Shown: positions 1 to 5,375 of the stretch, in pieces
How positions within the stretch are numbered: position 1 is the first letter of the stretch
Layout: every line of letters starts with the position of its first letter
Notes under the pieces: generated by a model
Seen by the model: only the letters and a program-made list of their open reading frames with translations
Told to the model about the DNA's origin: nothing
Database searches by the model: none
Assembly: GCA_020853175.1 (NCBI GenBank)
Contig: JADYZK010000415.1
Span: 1 to 5,375 of the forward strand
DNA: 5,375 nt
From: Bacteroidales bacterium
GTDB lineage: Bacteria; Bacteroidota; Bacteroidia; Bacteroidales; F082
Direction of reading: 5' to 3'
Translations under genes and position numbers: made by a program

Positions 1-1070
1 ACTCCATCGCTTTTTTGGGAAATATTGTTGACCTGTGGGAACGCTTGGCCGAGCGCAACATTGTTGTAGATATGGGCAGCGACCAAACCTCCTTACACAA
101 TCCATGGTCGGGCGGTTATTATCCTGTCGGAATATCTTATGAAGAATCTGTTGAAATGATGGCGCAACAACCGGCACTTTTTAAAGAAAAATTTCAACTT
201 TCACTTCGCCGTCAGGTAGATGCCATCAATCAACTTTGCAGCCAAGGCACCTATTTTTTTGATTATGGCAATGCTTTTCTGCTCGAAAGCCAAAGGGCCG
301 GAGCAGATATCAGCAAAGCTGATGGAAGTTTCAGATATCCCTCTTACGTTCAAGACATTATGGGGCCACTTTGCTTCGACTATGGGTTTGGACCCTTCAG
401 GTGGGTGTGCGCTTCGTCCAAGCCCGAAGACCTTGCCCTCACCGATCAAATTGCCTGTGAAGTATTGGAAGAAATAAATCCCACTGCTCCTGAAGAGATT
501 AAACAACAGCTCTCAGATAACATCCATTGGATCAAGGGAGCACAAAAAAATAAACTTGTGGTGGGTTCACAGGCCCGCATTTTATACGCTGACGCTGAAG
601 GACGCATAAAAATTGCAGCTGCATTCAACCGTGCCATCCAAGAAGGGAAAATCTCATCCTATGTTATCCTTGGTCGCGATCACCATGATGTCAGCGGAAC
701 CGACTCCCCTTATCGCGAAACTTCCAATATTTATGATGGATCGGCCTTTACAGCCGATATGGCCATCCAAAACGTTATCGGCGATGCCTTTAGAGGTGCC
801 ACCTGGGTTTCCATCCACAATGGTGGTGGCGTTGGTTGGGGCGAGGTCATCAACGGTGGCTTTGGAATGGTCTTAGACGGAACAAAAGAAGCCGATCAAA
901 AATTAAGAAAAATGCTGCACTGGGATGTCAATAATGGCATTGCCCGAAGGAGTTGGGCAAGAAATAAAGAAGCTAACTTTGCTATTCTGCGCGCCATGCA
1001 AATGGAACCGAATCTCAAAGTTACTATGCCACACGAGGTTAAAGATCAGCTACTCATAGGTCTTTTTTAG
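1..1070 (+). CDS. hutU: Urocanate hydratase (urocanase), C-terminal part, 5' end outside the window
   Basis: Urocanate hydratase is a cytoplasmic NAD+-dependent enzyme that converts urocanate to 4-imidazolone-5-propanoate, the second step of histidine breakdown. The frame is open to the left edge (first whole codon at 3-5, reading SIAFLGN) and has 355 codons before TAG at 1068-1070. The TTG at 15 is therefore an internal Leu codon, not a start. Seen motifs: DQTS (codons from 81), PLCFDYG followed by FGPFRW (Cys codon 372-374, which by position should be the active-site cysteine equivalent to Cys410 of the Pseudomonas enzyme), GRDHHD (from 672) followed by SPYRET, and the glycine-rich HNGGGVGWGE near 816-845. 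The NAD-binding N-terminal half is missing only because the window begins inside the gene. The DHHD...SPYRET wording resembles the longer urocanases of Bacteroidota and eukaryotes (about 660-680 residues, from memory). No other hut gene follows it. The identification is firm. Confidence 0.96.
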   Translation, partial: SIAFLGNIVDLWERLAERNIVVDMGSDQTSLHNPWSGGYYPVGISYEESVEMMAQQPALFKEKFQLSLRRQVDAINQLCSQGTYFFDYGNAFLLESQRAGADISKADGSFRYPSYVQDIMGPLCFDYGFGPFRWVCASSKPEDLALTDQIACEVLEEINPTAPEEIKQQLSDNIHWIKGAQKNKLVVGSQARILYADAEGRIKIAAAFNRAIQEGKISSYVILGRDHHDVSGTDSPYRETSNIYDGSAFTADMAIQNVIGDAFRGATWVSIHNGGGVGWGEVINGGFGMVLDGTKEADQKLRKMLHWDVNNGIARRSWARNKEANFAILRAMQMEPNLKVTMPHEVKDQLLIGLF

Positions 1071-1100
1071 GAAATTATTTCTAAAAAATGCAACCAAAAA

Positions 1101-1120
1101 ACAATCCACATTGTCTTTTT
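1101..1120 (+). terminator. Possible weak terminator after hutU
   Basis: A five-base-pair hairpin (ACAAT, loop CCAC, ATTGT) is followed after one base by five T, starting 31 bases after the hutU stop codon. The A-run before the stem could pair with the T-run and lengthen it around one mismatch. The stem is short and AT-rich, so it may be inactive. It is the only terminator-like structure between hutU and the next gene. Confidence 0.3.
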
Positions 1121-1177
1121 ACTTGAAATGATGATTAATTTAGCACGATAATTGTAGAATAATTTAAAATTTTGACT

Positions 1178-1921
1178 ATGAATAAAACACTACTTACTTT
1201 GTTTTTTGCGCTCATTTCTATGGGAGTTATTCAAGCTCAAACGCTGACTATTGTTTACGAAGGACAAGTTCTTGAAAATGGAGCCACCGTTGACATTAAC
1301 GGAGTATTGTCAGAGGATCTCTTCTATGAAATTGTTGCACACGCCCAGATCAAAAACAATACAGATAGATCTGTTCAAGTTTTTGCACAGCGCGTTATCC
1401 ACGACACAATTACAGGAAGCGAAAACTATTTTTGCTGGGACGCCTGTTATCCACCATCTGTAGGTCTTTCCTCGTCAACGATGACGATTGAGGCTGGACA
1501 AATGAGTGGTGAGGAAGTATTTTCAGGACACTATGAGCCTAAGAACCACTTGGGTGTTACAAAGCTGGAATATATTTTCTTTCCCGAATCTGATCCCAAC
1601 GACAAAGTTTCCTTCCTTGTGAACTTCCGCATTACACCTGCTTCCCTCGAAAGCTGGAAAGAAAGTGTACAGTTTAGCAACGCCTATCCCAACCCGGCCA
1701 CTACTGCCGTCAACTTTGATTATTCTTTTCCTGCCGGAACACAGCAAGCAAAGGTGAAAATTGTGAACCTAGTAGGGCAAACCCTCGCCGAACAAAAAGT
1801 AGAACAAAACTCGGGGAAAGTTAGAATTTCCGTTGACCATTTAAAAGAAGGTGTTTATTTCTACTCCTTGATCATTGACAACCAAAGCGTTGTAAGTAAA
1901 AAATTGATCATAAAAAAATAG
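1178..1921 (+). CDS. Secreted protein of unknown function with T9SS type A sorting domain
   Basis: The function is not recognised; the protein has 247 residues. The N-terminus (MNKTLLTLFFALISMG, then VIQA) is a Sec signal peptide with likely cleavage after Ala20. Residues 21 to about 160 look rich in beta strands and contain one CWDAC motif (Cys86 and Cys90) followed by YPP; these are the only cysteines, so a local disulfide or metal site is possible. A short linker leads to a C-terminal domain of about 80 residues starting near AYPNPAT (169-175), with VNLVGQ, the GVYFYSL motif and the final KKLIIKK. This is the type A sorting signal (TIGR04183 kind), which directs proteins through the type IX secretion system to the cell surface or medium. 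ATG at 1178 is chosen over the in-frame TTG at 1172 because it gives a normal signal peptide; no Shine-Dalgarno sequence is seen. It has its own terminator and appears to be a single-gene unit. It could be an adhesin-like or accessory surface protein; no catalytic motif is visible. Confidence 0.9.
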   Translation: MNKTLLTLFFALISMGVIQAQTLTIVYEGQVLENGATVDINGVLSEDLFYEIVAHAQIKNNTDRSVQVFAQRVIHDTITGSENYFCWDACYPPSVGLSSSTMTIEAGQMSGEEVFSGHYEPKNHLGVTKLEYIFFPESDPNDKVSFLVNFRITPASLESWKESVQFSNAYPNPATTAVNFDYSFPAGTQQAKVKIVNLVGQTLAEQKVEQNSGKVRISVDHLKEGVYFYSLIIDNQSVVSKKLIIKK

Positions 1922-1985
1922 ATTGGAGAGCGATGATTTTTTGATTTCATTGATTTTCAACTCAACCGGTTTTTAAGATTTTCTC

Positions 1986-2020
1986 TCACCCATTGCTTCA
2001 CGGCAATGGGTGATTTTTTT
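1986..2020 (+). terminator. Strong rho-independent terminator of the T9SS protein gene
   Basis: A perfect 11-base-pair stem, TCACCCATTGC (1986-1996) with GCAATGGGTGA (2003-2013), closes a six-base loop (TTCACG) and runs directly into seven T (2014-2020). It begins 65 bases after the stop codon of the secreted-protein gene. There is no matching T-run in the opposite direction, so it acts on plus-strand transcripts only. It separates the secreted-protein gene from the carboxylase genes downstream. Confidence 0.93.
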
Positions 2021-2106
2021 AAAGGTTATTCAAAAATTAAGTTCTTGTGAATCAATCAACTCATCAAGGATTCATTTCTTAGCCCAAGAAACAACCAACA
2101 GAAACC

Positions 2107-2136
2107 TTGTCTGTTAAACAAATTAAATTATTTTTG
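2107..2136 (+). promoter_or_regulatory. Bacteroidota-type housekeeping promoter for the carboxyltransferase gene
   Basis: TTG at 2107-2109 (-33 element) is followed by exactly 19 bases and then TATTTTTG at 2129-2136, a full match to the Bacteroidota -7 consensus TAnnTTTG. Transcription would start near 2141-2143, giving a leader of about 110 bases before ATG 2252. The TGTAA-N5-TTACA dyad at 2176-2190 lies some 35-50 bases downstream of the predicted start and could be an operator; that is inference only. Confidence 0.75.
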
Positions 2137-2251
2137 CATAAGACAGCGTGTTCTTAGCACAGAAATTATTTTATATGTAATTGATTTACAGGTATTTACA
2201 AAATACTCTCCTCGATTTAATTGCACAACACAGAACCTAAAAGAACCAGAT

Positions 2252-3799
2252 ATGGGTATTAAACAGAAAACCAGCGATTTACAGCGCCGCATGCGCGATG
2301 CACTGATGGGAGGTGGAGAACAAGCCATCGAAAAACAGAAGTCAATCGGAAAACTTACTGCACGTGAACGTATCATTGCGTTGCTCGATCCTAAGTCGTT
2401 TCACGAGTATGATCTGTTTGTAGAACATGCCGCCAAGGACTTCGACATGGACAAAAAATATTTGCCCGGCGATGGTGTAATTACAGGCACCGGCACCTTA
2501 AGTGGTCATCCTGTGTGTATTTACGCGCAAGATTTCACGGTAGCCGGAGGTTCCTTGGGTTGGATGCACGCGAAAAAAATCACCAAAATCATGGATCATG
2601 CCATGAAATTGAAAGTTCCCATCATTGGCATCAACGACTCCGGGGGAGCTCGTATTCAAGAAGGAGTGAACTCCTTGGCCGGATATGGTGAAATATTTTA
2701 CCGCAACACGCAATCTTCGGGAGTTATCCCACAAATTTCAGTCATTTTAGGCCCCTGCGCCGGTGGTGCGGTGTATTCACCCGCTTTAACCGATTTTGTT
2801 TTTGTGGTAGAGAACATTTCAAAAATGTTTATCACAGGCCCTGAAGTCATCAAAACTGTTTTGGGAGAAGAAATCACCATGGAAGAATTGGGTGGAGCAC
2901 GCGTGCACTCCGAAATCACCGGTAATGCTCACTTTTTTGCTATCAGCGAAGAACAGTGTTTCGATCAAATTAAAGATTTGGTGAGCTATATTCCTTGGAA
3001 CAATATGAAGAAAGCCGAACGCTTTCCAAAAAAAGCACCCAAAACAAGAGAATATAAGATAGAAAACATTTTACCGACCGATCCACGTAAGCCTTATGAT
3101 GTAAGACACGTGATTAAATCTATTGCCGACAATTCCGATTTTCTCGAAGTTCAAGAGCTTTTTGCAGCCAATATCGTCATCGGTTTTGGCCGGATCAACG
3201 GCGACACAGTTGGCTTTGTAGCCAACCAACCCTTAGTATTGGCGGGCGTTTTAGATGTGGATTCTTCAGATAAAGCAGCACGATTCATTCGCTATTGCGA
3301 TGCCTTTAACATTCCGCTGGTTACCTTGGTTGACCTTCCCGGCTATTTGCCCGGAATTGACCAGGAACATGCCGGTGTGATCAGGCATGGCGCAAAAGTG
3401 CTTTATGCTTACTCCGAAGCAACAGTTCCAAAAATAACCGTAATCATGCGTAAGGCTTATGGCGGAGGTTATATTGCCATGTGTTCCAACCACTTACGCG
3501 CCGACTTTGTGTTTGCATGGCCCACTGCCGAAATTGCAGTAATGGGACCTGAAGGCGCTGCCAACATTATTTTCCGCAAGGAAATTATGACTGCCGAAAA
3601 CCCCGATGAAATGCGCAAACAAAAAGTTGAGGAATACAAAACAAAATTTGCAAATCCTTATGTAGCAGCAGCTTATGGTTATGTTGACGCTGTTATTGAA
3701 CCCGCAGAAACCCGCAGAATGTTGATGCATTCACTTGAAATATCGAAAGATAAAATTGTGGAAGTGCCAATGAAAAAACATGGTATTCCACCATTTTAA
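2252..3799 (+). CDS. Acyl-CoA carboxylase beta subunit (propionyl-CoA carboxylase / methylmalonyl-CoA decarboxylase type carboxyltransferase)
   Basis: This cytoplasmic subunit moves the carboxyl group between carboxybiotin and an acyl-CoA, most likely propionyl-CoA/methylmalonyl-CoA. At 515 residues it has the normal family length and two crotonase-type halves. N-terminal half: KLTARERI near residue 34, DSGGARIQEG (129-138) and GPCAGGAVYSPA (167-178). C-terminal half: DLPGYLPG (ending at 368), HGAK, then RKAYGGGYIAM (400-410), AWPTAEIAVMGPEGAANIIFR and the terminal KKHGIPPF. The glycine-rich turns form the oxyanion holes of this family. Ile408 sits where actinobacterial and human propionyl-CoA carboxylases have Asp in GGAYDVM; methylmalonyl-CoA decarboxylase alpha subunits and transcarboxylase 12S have a hydrophobic residue there (from memory). 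ATG 2252 fits the family start. A promoter lies upstream and a biotin carrier gene follows, but no biotin carboxylase gene is present. The exact substrate is inferred. Confidence 0.95.
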   Translation: MGIKQKTSDLQRRMRDALMGGGEQAIEKQKSIGKLTARERIIALLDPKSFHEYDLFVEHAAKDFDMDKKYLPGDGVITGTGTLSGHPVCIYAQDFTVAGGSLGWMHAKKITKIMDHAMKLKVPIIGINDSGGARIQEGVNSLAGYGEIFYRNTQSSGVIPQISVILGPCAGGAVYSPALTDFVFVVENISKMFITGPEVIKTVLGEEITMEELGGARVHSEITGNAHFFAISEEQCFDQIKDLVSYIPWNNMKKAERFPKKAPKTREYKIENILPTDPRKPYDVRHVIKSIADNSDFLEVQELFAANIVIGFGRINGDTVGFVANQPLVLAGVLDVDSSDKAARFIRYCDAFNIPLVTLVDLPGYLPGIDQEHAGVIRHGAKVLYAYSEATVPKITVIMRKAYGGGYIAMCSNHLRADFVFAWPTAEIAVMGPEGAANIIFRKEIMTAENPDEMRKQKVEEYKTKFANPYVAAAYGYVDAVIEPAETRRMLMHSLEISKDKIVEVPMKKHGIPPF

Positions 3800-3833
3800 G
3801 TCCTCACTACACACCTTTTTCAACTACTGATGA

Positions 3834-3851
3834 AATCAATAAAAATTGATT
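3834..3851 (+). repeat. Perfect short inverted repeat in the carboxyltransferase-carrier spacer
   Basis: AATCAAT (3834-3840) and ATTGATT (3845-3851) are exact complements around an AAAA loop. The stem is all AT except for one C-G pair and no T-run follows, so it is not a normal terminator. It lies between two genes that should be co-transcribed, where it could act as a processing or attenuation site, or be chance in AT-rich DNA. No promoter was recognised in this spacer (3800-3906). Confidence 0.4.
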
Positions 3852-3906
3852 GCTCAATGGTTGTTATCCAATCATTTTCAATGTTATGGCCCGAAATAGA
3901 ACGACG

Positions 3907-4248
3907 ATGAAAAAAGAAAAAACAGAAATAGAAGAAAATCCATATAGCGAGTTAACGATTGATAGCATTGATTATCAGACTCTTTTAACAAGAAAATATA
4001 CAGAAAAGAAGCCCTACAAACCCAAAAACCCATGTATGCTCATGGCTTTTATTCCCGGCACCATGACCGATGTTTTTGTTGTAAAAGGCCAAGAAGTGAA
4101 AGAAGGCGAAACGCTTGCCATTTTGGAAGCCATGAAAATGCTCAATGAAATTAAGGCTCCATTCGACACCAAAGTAAAAGAAGTTTATGTTGCTGCGGGC
4201 GATAGGGTTATTAAAAACCACGTCGTCATTGAGTTAGAGGAGATTTAA
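3907..4248 (+). CDS. Small biotin carboxyl carrier protein (biotin/lipoyl-attachment domain)
   Basis: This protein carries covalently bound biotin between a biotin carboxylase and the carboxyltransferase encoded just upstream. With the ATG at 3907 it has 113 residues: a charged, probably flexible head (1-12), a family-typical stretch YSELTIDSIDYQTLLTRKY (13-31) and KPYKPKNP, then a biotinyl domain from about residue 44 to the end. That domain shows FIPGTM, then EAMKM with the biotinylated Lys77 (codon 4135-4137), and the mirror turn PFDTKV, where a Thr replaces the usual Gly. It lacks the long Pro/Ala-rich linker of E. coli-type AccB. In-frame alternatives are ATG 3886 (120 residues) and TTG 3850; 3907 is preferred because MKKEK followed by NPY resembles short Bacteroidota homologues, but 3886 cannot be excluded. 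The last 23 bases overlap the 3' end of engB on the other strand. It is probably co-transcribed with the carboxyltransferase. Confidence 0.93.
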   Translation: MKKEKTEIEENPYSELTIDSIDYQTLLTRKYTEKKPYKPKNPCMLMAFIPGTMTDVFVVKGQEVKEGETLAILEAMKMLNEIKAPFDTKVKEVYVAAGDRVIKNHVVIELEEI

Positions 4249-4840
4249 AATGTGGGATGGCAGCCTCAATATAATTGAGTAGCTCTTCTCTTCCAAGTTT
4301 TAATTCCGATGAAGAAACAATATATGGAGGCAGCTCTTCCCACTTTTGGAGGAGCTGTTTTTTGTATTCAGCAACCGCTTGATCACGTTTGGTAGTTCCC
4401 AATTTATCCGATTTTGTAAAAACAATCACAAATGGTAAGCCCCGTTCGCCCATCCACTCCATCAGTTCAAGATCAGCTTTTTGCGGTTCGATGCGCGAAT
4501 CAACCAAAATAAAAGTACTCATTAAGTTGCTGCGTTTCATTAGGTAAGCATCCATCAAAATGCGCCATTGCGCACGCGCATCTTTCGATCGCTTGGCATA
4601 GCCATAGCCAGGTAAATCAACTAAATACCACGCATTGTTGATGATAAAATGATTAATGGTAATTGTTTTTCCCGGCTTGGACGAGGTTTTAGCTAAGCCG
4701 TTGCGTACGCATAGCATATTGATAAGCGATGATTTGCCTACGTTGGATCGGCCTACAAATGCAAATTCGGGTAAAACCGTAGCCGGCAGTTGCTCTAATT
4801 TGGCGTTGCTGGCAACAAAAGTGGCCTCTTTTATAATCAT
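4226..4840 (-). CDS. engB: Ribosome biogenesis GTP-binding protein EngB (YihA/YsxC)
   Basis: EngB is a cytoplasmic GTPase needed for late assembly of the large ribosomal subunit in several bacteria. At 204 residues it has the normal length. All GTP-binding motifs are visible: G1 GRSNVGKSS (30-38), the G2/switch I region with PGKTITIN (56-63), G3 DLPGYGYAK (75-83), G4 TKSDK (142-146) and G5 SSSE (176-179). PGKT and PGYGYA are hallmarks of this family among TrmE-Era GTPases. The start codon ATG (4840-4838) overlaps the stop codon of the upstream acyltransferase gene as ATGA (4837-4840), so translation is probably coupled. No Shine-Dalgarno sequence is apparent. The gene ends with TGA at 4226-4228, inside the 3' end of the biotin carrier gene on the plus strand. 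Confidence 0.97.
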   Translation of the reverse strand: MIIKEATFVASNAKLEQLPATVLPEFAFVGRSNVGKSSLINMLCVRNGLAKTSSKPGKTITINHFIINNAWYLVDLPGYGYAKRSKDARAQWRILMDAYLMKRSNLMSTFILVDSRIEPQKADLELMEWMGERGLPFVIVFTKSDKLGTTKRDQAVAEYKKQLLQKWEELPPYIVSSSELKLGREELLNYIEAAIPHFKSPLTQ

Positions 4841-5375
4841 GATGGGTGTTTTGGTGTTTCGCCTTTGATGTAAGAATGGATATAACGGTCTTTTTTAACG
4901 CTGAAAATGTCATCAATTGTTACCATGATGCCGGTTTCTTCAACCTCGCCAAATGAGGCATTCAAGGCAGTACCAAAAGTGCGCATAGTGGATGACAAAT
5001 TCATATAAGCATTGAATAGCGGTGGTATGTTTTCATTTTGCGCACGCACAAGGTGAACTAGAATTTTGTAGTCAGTTTCATAACTTCCACTCGTAAAAGT
5101 TGCAGCTAACTTTTCGGGATCGGTTTTATAAACCAAGGGAATATGAGGTGTTACAAGATATTCAAGATCAGGGAAATACAGGTTAAAAAAATACAGAATA
5201 TAATCACGTGCGGTGTTATCGAAGTGACCATACATGGTTACTTTTCCGAAAAAATATTTTGAAGCAGGATGCTCAACGGCCAATGCTCCCAACCCGTCCC
5301 AAAGGTTATCCAAAGAGTACATTCCTTTTCTGATATTTTTTGAAGGTTGATAAGCAGGCTGAACGAACGACCGAC
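4837..5375 (-). CDS. GNAT-fold N-acyltransferase, 'putative hemolysin' / ornithine- or glycine-lipid synthase type, C-terminal part
   Basis: The frame is open to the right edge, so the 5' end lies outside the window; 178 codons are visible before TGA at 4839-4837. ATG at 5322 is internal: the codons before it read RSFVQPAYQPS and continue without a break into the conserved block MYSLDNLWDGLGAL. Other visible blocks are KYFFGKVTMY, ARDYILYFFNLYFPD, NIPPLFNAYMNLS, GTALNASFGEVEETG and IHSYI. They match, from memory, Bacteroidales proteins labelled GNAT family or putative hemolysin (Acetyltransf_5 kind). This family includes OlsB and the Bacteroides GlsB enzyme, which transfer a 3-hydroxyacyl chain to the amino group of ornithine or glycine in making phosphorus-free membrane lipids. 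The amino-acid substrate cannot be read from this half. The partner O-acyltransferase is not between this gene and engB; it could lie upstream, beyond the window. The gene overlaps engB by four bases and probably shares its transcript. Confidence 0.85.
   Translation of the reverse strand, partial: RSFVQPAYQPSKNIRKGMYSLDNLWDGLGALAVEHPASKYFFGKVTMYGHFDNTARDYILYFFNLYFPDLEYLVTPHIPLVYKTDPEKLAATFTSGSYETDYKILVHLVRAQNENIPPLFNAYMNLSSTMRTFGTALNASFGEVEETGIMVTIDDIFSVKKDRYIHSYIKGETPKHPS

Larger units (their letters stand above)
1922..2251. other. Intergenic region of 330 bases: terminator, promoter and leader
   Basis: No gene is supported here. It contains the terminator at 1986-2020, the promoter at 2107-2136 and a leader of about 110 bases before the carboxyltransferase start. 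The leader holds two small dyads: TGTAA-N5-TTACA at 2176-2190, and GTATTT-ACA-AAATAC immediately after it (2192-2206). Between terminator and promoter there is only a loose inverted repeat, TGAATC (2048-2053) with GATTCA (2069-2074). No tRNA, recognised riboswitch or small protein gene was found. Confidence 0.75.

Noticed and set aside
15..17. TTG as a start codon for urocanate hydratase
   Set aside because: The frame is open to the window edge and the codons before it (SIAF) continue the conserved family sequence, so the gene is cut by the window rather than truncated.
201..506. Open frame on the minus strand inside hutU
   Set aside because: It lies antisense within a well-conserved coding region and has no recognisable protein features. 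The same holds for other antisense frames within the carboxyltransferase and carrier genes.
1172..1174. TTG start for the T9SS protein
   Set aside because: ATG lies two codons later and gives a standard signal peptide; nothing supports the TTG.
1964..1971. AACCGGTT palindrome upstream of the terminator
   Set aside because: An eight-base palindrome with no second copy and no link to a promoter is expected by chance at this length.
2048..2074. Inverted repeat TGAATC / GATTCA with a 15-base spacer
   Set aside because: The stem is short, the loop is long and there is no T-run or promoter overlap; most likely chance.
2128..2376. Minus-strand open frame over the promoter and carboxyltransferase start
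   Set aside because: It covers the promoter, the leader and the 5' end of a certain gene, and its translation shows no family resemblance.
3850..3885. TTG-initiated N-terminal extension of the biotin carrier
   Set aside because: The added residues do not resemble the family and two in-frame ATG codons follow; a non-ATG start is not needed.
5320..5322. ATG as the start of the GNAT-type acyltransferase
   Set aside because: Upstream codons to 5375 are open and read RSFVQPAYQP, a conserved part of the same family, so this Met is internal.
1..5375. Search for CRISPR repeats, insertion sequences, tRNA or rRNA genes and defence-system genes
   Set aside because: No spaced direct repeats, terminal inverted repeats, transposase motifs, cloverleaf patterns or defence-type domains were seen by eye; the genes present are household functions plus one secreted protein.

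Overview
The window comes from a bacterium of the phylum Bacteroidota. Three independent signs point there: a secreted protein ending in a type A sorting domain of the type IX secretion system, a promoter of the Bacteroidota pattern (TTG, 19 bases, TAnnTTTG) ahead of the carboxyltransferase gene, and a lipid N-acyltransferase-like protein whose C-terminal half closely resembles Bacteroidales homologues recalled from memory. The sequence is moderately AT-rich, coding starts lack strong Shine-Dalgarno sequences, and codon use looks even throughout. The order or genus cannot be set from this window.

Layout, left to right: (1) the C-terminal part of urocanate hydratase (hutU, histidine breakdown) entering from the left edge and ending at 1070; (2) a 247-residue secreted protein of unknown function (1178-1921) with a signal peptide and a T9SS C-terminal domain, followed by a strong rho-independent terminator; (3) a non-coding stretch of 330 bases holding that terminator, a well-formed promoter and a roughly 110-base leader; (4) an acyl-CoA carboxylase carboxyltransferase (2252-3799) and, about 100 bases on, a small biotin carrier protein (best start 3907, end 4248). 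On the minus strand, reading in from the right edge, lie (5) the C-terminal part of a GNAT-fold acyltransferase of the 'putative hemolysin' type (4837-5375) and (6) the ribosome-assembly GTPase EngB (4226-4840), joined by an ATGA overlap.

The carboxyltransferase and the biotin carrier are two of the three parts of a biotin-dependent carboxylase (or, with a membrane subunit, a decarboxylase). The third part, biotin carboxylase, is not in this window and must lie elsewhere, or the pair works as a decarboxylase or transcarboxylase. The carrier gene and engB run towards each other and their 3' ends overlap by 23 bases, so no intergenic terminator can separate the two transcripts.

Most of the window is ordinary chromosomal core content. 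No mobile element, CRISPR array, tRNA or rRNA was seen. The points most worth a second look are the missing biotin carboxylase, the convergent overlap, the leader and spacer structures of the carboxylase locus, and the uncharacterised secreted protein.
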